From Gnetum montanum (Eukaryota > Streptophyta > Gnetopsida > Gnetales > Gnetaceae), in NCBI GenBank assembly GCA_015680685.1, contig MNCI01037820.1, forward strand, positions 1,007,353 through 1,033,066: DNA of 25,714 nt. The letters are read 5' to 3'. The position numbers and the translations under genes are program-made. The notes beneath the pieces are model-generated. The model did not search any database. It worked only from the letters and a program-made list of their open reading frames with translations, and was not told where the DNA came from. Shown piece by piece: positions 19,702-25,714 of this stretch. How positions within the stretch are numbered: position 1 is the first letter of the stretch; every line of letters starts with the position of its first letter.

Positions 19702-19855
19702 GACTGAATAAAAAATCGTCCTCGAGTTACAGTGATTACACAGTGGATAGGTATGGGATTATTAGATGGAAAAATGGGATGATGCCGCAGTGTGGGAAGA
19801 AAAAAAAATAAAGACACAACACATAGAATATGGTACAACTACAAATATTTGGAAC

Positions 19856-22644
19856 TCATGTAGTTCCTGGTGGCGGTGGCTCCTCCATTGGTGCTTTCCC
19901 TTTGTCTTGTGCTCTAGGTTTTGAGGCTTGATGGCATTGAAGTATGGCCTAGAGCTTCTCCTCTTTGGTTCGAGGGTCTTGTGCCGTCCATGCTAATGTT
20001 CCAACGTTTGACGGAGTCAGCACTTCCCACAGATAGGATAGTTGCGGAAACATTTGGTTGGCCTTGACATACCAAGCCGCGAATACTCGTCGTTCCTCCT
20101 CATAGGCTCTGGCTTTATCCTTGTACTCATGAAAATCTGCTAGTCGTCGAGCCAAGTCTGTTGTGACATCTTTCTGTCCCTGGTAGCTGGCTTTTACCAC
20201 CTCAAGTTTAGAATTTGCAACATCTAATTTTTCCAACAGCTTCTTGTGTTCTGCAAATTCTGCTTCGTATTTGATGTGGGTGGTTGCTACCTGCTGCTCG
20301 AGCTCTGACCTCAGGTGCCTTGCTGTTAACATGGCAAGGTTGGCATATCTTAGATTTGCCAACTCCATGTACTCTGTCATGTCCTGAATTTGTAGGTCCC
20401 GATTCTTAACTTCCACTTGGTGGCTGAAGGCATATGTGTCCAATATGGCTTGCCAATCAGCGTGTTGAGCACTGATAGTGTTGATTTGGGCCTTGGCCAT
20501 ATGGATCTCCTTTTCAAGGATCTATTTATATATCCCCACCTAATCACGAAAATTCTCCTTTAGCTTCTCATGTTGTTTAGCCTCATTCTGCAACGCACTT
20601 ATCTCAATTGCTGATTTTTAACGAATGGCGCGTACCTCCTCCATCGAGAGGGTTTGATTTTCTCTGGCTAAACGAATTACGTCTCGATTGACCTGGATGA
20701 ATTGTTCTCGTAATTGATGGAAGTGTTCCTCGAGAATGTTCTTCTGTTTTTCTATAGTGGTCAACCTAAGGTTGTCTGCAACCAGCTGCTTGTTTTCTTC
20801 TTGTAAGGCCTTGAGTGCCTTAAGATGCGCATGGGTTTGCGCTTGTGCTACGAAGACATCCCAAACAGCCTTCTCTTTCTCATCAGCCATCTTTTTATTC
20901 TCTGCAATTAACTTAGTTAGTTGCTCAGTTCTAAAGTTATCGAGTTGGTCTACGGGAACAAATTGCAGAGGGTCCCGCTATGCTGCTTGTAGGGTTACAA
21001 GCTGCTCTTGTAATTTCTTCACTTCTTCTTCCGCATGCTCAGCCCTCACTTCTATTAAGACCAACTTCCCCTTTGTGGAAATGAGGTCTGATTAAATTAT
21101 CGTACCATCCTGAGGGATGTCAAATAGGAACGTCATTACTTGCCCTATTTGGAGCAATCGATCAAGCGCATCCTCATGTTCCGCAGGAGTCATTGAGGTT
21201 TCAACCAAAGTTTGAGCATCTTGTGCTCCTATGAGATTTGTCGGTGGCACAATAGGTACGTTGAAGGATTCTTTGACTTGGTCCGTGACCACTTCTGCAA
21301 CTCCCGTGACATCCTGGTGTTGCATGACCACCACGGTGGCTCCTTCACTAGTCTTAACTGCACCTGAAAAGATGTCGTGTTTCTTGAGATCTGTTGTGAC
21401 CATTTACTTTCCCCTCCTCCTGTGTGAATGGATACTTCCCCGCTTGTGCGATCTAATGAAATCGTAGGTTGAATGGCATCATTGATGACGCAGAAGAGGT
21501 TTGCGTCATCACGACTTCCCTAACTGACCATCTCAACAATGGTCCTAAGATGGCTCATCGATAGTCTATAGTCTTGCAGCGGTGGTGGCTGATCCTGGCC
21601 TGTGCTAGGCCCTGCTTCTTGTTGTTGGTTGGGACCCATGGCTGGAAGTTGACTGGGTCCTATAAGTTGAGTTGCAGTTGGTCTAACCATCTGTTCTTCT
21701 TCTTGTTCTAGTCCCAACTCTTTGCCAGTGCTTTTTCTTGGAGTTGGTGCCTTTAGCAATTTAGCATATGAAGCAGTTTGGGCTTTTTAGAGGACATCTT
21801 TGGTGTGCTCCCGAATACAAGCACATTGGAAAAGCTTTCTGATAAGACAAGGGAAAGGCAGTGCCATCTTCCCTATCTTTCGTTCCTCGAACCACCTCAA
21901 GATCTCCATTAAATATAGATGGGATAGGTTAGCGTTAACGTTTCCCATCAACATTGCACATCCTCTAGCTGCATACGTTGATATTCTTTTCAGGCCCTTT
22001 GTGAGGAAGAGGTGATATGTTCCAATCTTAAAGTAAACCCTATCTTCCGTCGTCAACTTACCAAATGTTTTATCTTTGGCATAAGCCTTCTCCAACCAAT
22101 CCTTTTGCACATCGGGGTCTGAATAGATGGATAACCAAGGAACCTTGGGCCCTGTATTTGAAAGGTTTAACACTTCTGAAATGGCCTGCGCAGAGAAGTC
22201 AACTATCACACTACAAATATTAATAGTGGTGCCTTACTCCTTATTGTGCCAAAATTGGTACGTCTCTCCTAGGTACTAGGCACTGCTTTTAGAGAGGATA
22301 GGCCATAAGGGAGATCCTTTCAGGTGATCCCTAACAGCCTCATGAGTGAACTCTACAAATGATTCAAAGTTCAATTCCACAATCACTACAGTGAATTTGG
22401 ACTTCTCATGGATGGCTTGAACACAATCTTGGGGCAACATGAGTTGTTGTCCTGGTTCAAGCGCTACAACGGCTCCTCCTTCTGCCTGCCCAGACTGTCC
22501 GGTAGGAGGTTCGTCTTGATGAATGCTGAATGATTGCTCCTCCTATTCTACATGTTATGCAGCAGGTCCTTGTCTTCCCCCTCTCCAAGCTTGTTTACCT
22601 TCACCCTGGGTAGGACCTTCCTGTTGTCCATGTTTCGGGGCCAT
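19856..22644 (-). pseudogene. gag-like ORF of a pol-less LTR element, decayed
   Basis: A single long frame runs from ATG 22644 (MAPKHGQQEG) to TGA 19856, about 930 codons. It is interrupted by several stops and one frame change near 21404-21420, in a purine run. Four stops before codon 150, and another after codon 898 (KEEKL), are TAA or TAG where CAA or CAG is likely, consistent with C-to-T decay. The N-terminus is Gln/Gly-rich. Roughly residues 115-290 (for example YQFWHNKE, VIVDFSAQAISEVLNL, YLMEILRWFEERKIG) resemble the putative plant transposon protein domain (Transposase_32-like) of gypsy gag regions; this is tentative. A Pro/Gln linker follows. Residues about 530-890 are strongly charged and predicted by eye to be coiled coil. 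It ends KGKAPMEEPPPPG. No protease, RT or integrase follows; the polypurine tract and LTR come within about 160 bp. The element is therefore non-autonomous. Confidence 0.7.
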
Positions 22645-23119
22645 CTGCAATCACACGGGTCAAGCATTAGTAAGGTTGTTTTTGGAATTGAGTTATACCT
22701 TACTACCTACCTTAATTAATGATCTTAATTTATCTCCATGTGATCTTGCACGGAAGTTTGTAATAATGGGTCCCCTTTTACTTAGGTTGTTTTTCAATTT
22801 TTAATTTCCTGGTATACCTAAGGATTAAATGATTTTTGGGTACAAATATTCTAAGTGTTATAGTTAATTACCCTAGATGATGTCCTTTGGGCAATGATAA
22901 ATTTCAAAAAATGTAGGCACTTTTCAGCAAGTGTCCCTTCCCAACGACTAAGCTGAACACTTTGGGTTCAAGTAGGTTCAAATAGAATTAAAATCGGAGT
23001 ACCAACGAGCAAAATATAGTGAGAAAAGCAAGGGTCGCTCAATCACAAGTTGTAGAGAAAAATTTCAAAAACTCCCTCGTGTGAATGAGAAAATGATGCT
23101 AAGTGTTGTGGGGGTCACC
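22645..23119 (-). other. Leader of the gag-like unit, possible 5' UTR intron
   Basis: This lies between the TATA-like box at 23120 and the ATG at 22644. It has no open frame. GTGTGATTGCAG directly precedes the ATG and looks like a splice acceptor. A plus-strand open run at 22523-22804 is a shadow. No primer-binding site was recognised. Confidence 0.4.
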
Positions 23120-23227
23120 TATTTATAGGTTGTGGCGATGTGATATCGCGTACGCTACATCATGTACGCAATATCCCATCGGATGTGATATCGCGTACAT
23201 GATATCACGTCCCTAGTGACATGAGAC
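23120..23227 (-). promoter_or_regulatory. GATATC cluster plus TATA box upstream of the gag-like ORF (block D)
   Basis: CCTATAAATA on the minus strand at 23120-23129 is preceded by GATATC at 23142, 23187 and 23201 and by near-matches between. The whole reads like the U3 of LTR copy C: TGRTG..., then an ATGTCA-x-GGG segment, then GATATC repeats, then CCTATAAATA. Downstream of the TATA box the similarity ends completely. It may be a divergent LTR of another family or a captured promoter. Confidence 0.55.
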
Positions 23228-24447
23228 ACCACGAAAATACTGAATTTTTAAAGGATTTTTTTCGAAATTAACATTGTAAATTGAGGACATTGGCTATTAT
23301 CAAGGGTTCAAGGGAAATTTCATTACATCCAGAGGCACAATTAATGATGACGATGTGGATTTTATCAATAAAACCTTGGGTAGTAAGAAAAAGGGTATGT
23401 AATGGTACATCAGAACATTGAAATTTAGAGGGATAATAGTAGGGAAAGAAAATCAATTGAAAAATTATGCTGAGGTTAAGAAATGGTGTGTGTGAGCTAT
23501 GTCATAAGTGAAGATTACAAAAGATTACACAAGTGGGTCCTTCCCAAAGTAGGTTTCAACCTAGAATGCCCTTGTGTAACCACACTTAAAGTGTCCGTGG
23601 GCACTAGAAGGGTTAAATGTAATCCGCCCTAACTCCACAAAACACACACATGTAAATATCACCAGAATGAGATGGAAATTCTATGCTACACGGGACACTA
23701 GCTACAATTACACAAACAATGAGGTGAGACGAACTATAGAAAGGGATCATAGAGATTAGGACATGAGGTAACTGACCCAGGACACAGTGAATCTTGCGTG
23801 TAAAGCGTGATTAAGGTGTCATTACCCCCATCTTTCCAAGATCAGGACCAAGTCTGCTCCTCTAATCAGTGACATCACATTGTTTCATCCCATGATGAGC
23901 AACTACGAGAGTACCATGACAACAAGGCATACGATCACTTGGCGTTTCATTTAAGGGAGGAGTGACTTTTGTTCTTTGGCACTTTTCTTTTACTTGACTT
24001 TTTTTTCTTTTGAATACCGAATCCAGAGAAGCCACCAACCTTCAGGCATGGGTGCATGTCTTTTCAGTTGAACCCCCTAGAATAGCATTGGATTTTTGAG
24101 TGCCCTTTTGATTACTCTTACTCCCATTTTTCATTAGATCTACAAGGATCTTAGCACAACCATGTTGCATGATAACTCCCACAGACATCACCAAAGAGAA
24201 TCCGCAAGTTCCCTTGATGTCATGCCCTAATCATTCCCTCTTGGTCCATCCTTCTTCATTCTAGGTACAATGAACACAAAATTAATTTTAAGTTTTAAGA
24301 ATTTCAAGAATATCACTGTACCCTTGAACAGAACCTCTTATTTGTAGAGTGGATGAGTGGGTGTAATGGGCTCACTATTCCAAATAATTGATCGCTCGAG
24401 ACTTGATAACATAGAACACACCTTAACCAATGATCGACATGAGTGTT
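23228..24447. other. Unassigned, no gene recognised
   Basis: There are short open runs only (for example 23268-23456 minus). Text just upstream of block D on the minus strand (AAATTCAGTATTTTCGTGGTG) loosely resembles the sequence before the polypurine tract of copy C, so the end of another LTR element may lie here. Nothing else was identified. Confidence 0.35.
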
Positions 24448-25714
24448 TTATTCATAGACGAGATTACTTATAAAAAGACAAAAATACCAAAAGACAAAAA
24501 GATAAAATGAAAAGTTGAAAAATAAAAAACTAGAAAACAAAAAGTTGTAATAATCCTGCTTGTTACTAGAATGGGGGGTATCCTTCATAGCTAAATGGTT
24601 GAGGATGGCAAAGATTAATAAATGACGATGAGGATTCTTGCATGTTGGAAATATTGGAACTTGGCCATACTTAGCCCATCGGGTTTCACACACTTCATTA
24701 TAATGAGCATAGTGGGGCAATTTATATGATGTAGTTCCCGGATAACGAGTTCACCCACTATGATGTTTGGGACTGTTAGATGGTATGCAAGGATCAGGTT
24801 GTTGCTCTCCATTTCTGTGTTCATTGGGCCGGATTGTTGTTGGAGTGGGTGTTGGTGGCCTTGATGAAGTTACATGAGGAGTTGGCTTCAAAGATAAGGG
24901 TGCACCACAGTGTGGGACTTGTGCTAAGTTAGAGGATGTAGTGGCCTCAGAATTATGTTGTCCCTTCTTACGACCATGCTTAAAGAAGGGGCGGTTCAGA
25001 TGTTGAGGAGGCCTCTCACTACTATTGGTAGTATTAGCACAAGTAACGTTCATGGGTTGTTGTGGTGGTGCAGACACCTTGGGAATAGTTGGTGGTAGTA
25101 TGGAAGGAGGGAAAGGATGAGAATGTTGAAAGTTAGGAGGAGTATAAGGTGCACAAGGTGGTGGTTGTATTGGAGGCATGGGTTGATAGTATTGAGGAGA
25201 ATGGTATTGTGGTGAGATAAAGTGCGTTGGCCCAGCTGGAGAAATAGGGTGTTGAATAAGATAAGCATTTGGATTTAGATGATATGAAGGGTGTCTCTAG
25301 TCTAAGGGTGGTCTTCCCCATGACTGGGATTGTTGCCACTGTGATTGAACATAGTGTCTCTGTACGAACTCGGGATGTAACGTGTTTCTCCAATGCTCAT
25401 GTAAATGTAACAATATTGGGCATTGGTCCTTGGGGTGATCATATAGGCATATGTTGCATTCATACATATGATTGGTAGTGGAGCTCTTATTTTCCTTATT
25501 CCTTCTTTCCTATTTTCTAATGTTTTGTCCTACTTCTTGGGTTGTCAAAACTCTATCTCCAATGATATCGATGTACTCTCCACACTTTTTATACGTCCAT
25601 TCCAACATCTTATTGATCTTTGCCTTGACCTCTTCTAATGTTTTTTGTGTTGGCAAAGATGATGTTTCCACCTTAAGATTGGTTGATTTCTCATTTGTAT
25701 GATCATGGACCTTT
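24448..25714 (-). pseudogene. gag remnant of an Athila/Tat-like gypsy element, runs off the window
   Basis: One minus-strand frame is readable from the window end to about 24500 with only a few stops (near 25535, 25299 and 24750). They are TAG and TGA codons, consistent with decayed CAG and CGA. It contains a helical segment (EEVKAKINKMLEWTYKKC), a nucleocapsid knuckle CNICLYDHPKDQC (C-X2-C-X3-H-X4-C, near 25457-25419), a Gln/Tyr-rich segment, a long Pro-rich stretch (25179 to about 24900) and a tail with YAHYNEVCETRWAKYGQVP. The knuckle matches the relic at 3.9 kb in spacing and wording. The upstream gag part lies outside the window. No protease or RT is seen downstream, so the element is truncated near 24450. 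Confidence 0.7.

Noticed and set aside
20736-21467. Plus-strand ORFs (119 and 78 codons)
   Set aside because: They are antisense to the long gag-like frame and show Cys/Ser-rich shadow composition.
22523-22804. Plus-strand Cys/Pro/Leu-rich ORF
   Set aside because: It lies antisense to the N-terminus of the gag-like frame and has no recognisable content.
19258-23227. Block D and copy C as a normal LTR pair
   Set aside because: They are similar only upstream of the TATA box. R and U5 do not match, which a functional pair would require.
24310-24370. Possible LTR/TATA relic (CTACAAATAAGAGG on the minus strand, with an ACTCATCCA-like word)
   Set aside because: The match is only about a dozen bases, there is no GATATC cluster upstream, and flanking LTR sequence does not continue.

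Overview
The window looks like nuclear DNA of a seed plant: one intact host gene sits in a sea of old, stop-ridden retroelements. The plant assignment rests on the spliced replication factor C subunit, which reads as the plant form, and on Athila/Tat-like Ty3/gypsy remnants. The age and density of the repeats would suit a large, slowly purged genome such as a gymnosperm, but that is inference.

Layout. 1-380 is the end of an LTR (copy A, plus) inserted into the integrase of a decayed Ty3/gypsy element. That element runs on the minus strand from 381 to about 4.95 kb in the order gag, protease, RT, RNase H, integrase. 5730-6533 is a complete solo LTR (copy B, minus) with a perfect 5-bp target duplication. 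7300-7720 is a diverged LTR-like repeat. 8.8-9.66 kb is a strange CATG-rich stretch. 10.0-12.3 kb holds short imperfect duplications and an unassigned open block.

13079-16712 (minus) is the host gene: RFC2, the roughly 37-40 kDa small subunit of the clamp loader, in seven exons that join to an uninterrupted 329-residue protein. A canonical E2F site lies in intron 1 and a looser one upstream. A 450-bp foldback (MITE-like) repeat sits just upstream of the gene.

17.3-19.26 kb holds a SINE-like remnant, a decayed reading frame, an LTR-like block on the plus strand (18281 to about 19040) and the C-terminal zinc motif of a LINE reverse transcriptase, cut by a further LTR insertion. From 19258 to 22644 (minus) lies an unusual LTR element: a 3' LTR (copy C), a polypurine tract and one long decayed gag-like ORF (mobile-domain-like N-terminal half, coiled-coil C-terminal half) with no pol. 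Upstream of it, at 23.1-23.23 kb, is a promoter-like block. The last kilobase is a gag remnant with the same type of zinc knuckle as the first element.

The most intriguing pattern is a cluster of near-palindromic GATATC words upstream of a TATA box. It recurs in four otherwise different LTR or promoter regions (copies B, C, the 23.1-kb block and the 18.3-kb block). The four N positions in the window all fall inside members of this LTR group, so local assembly there should be treated with caution.
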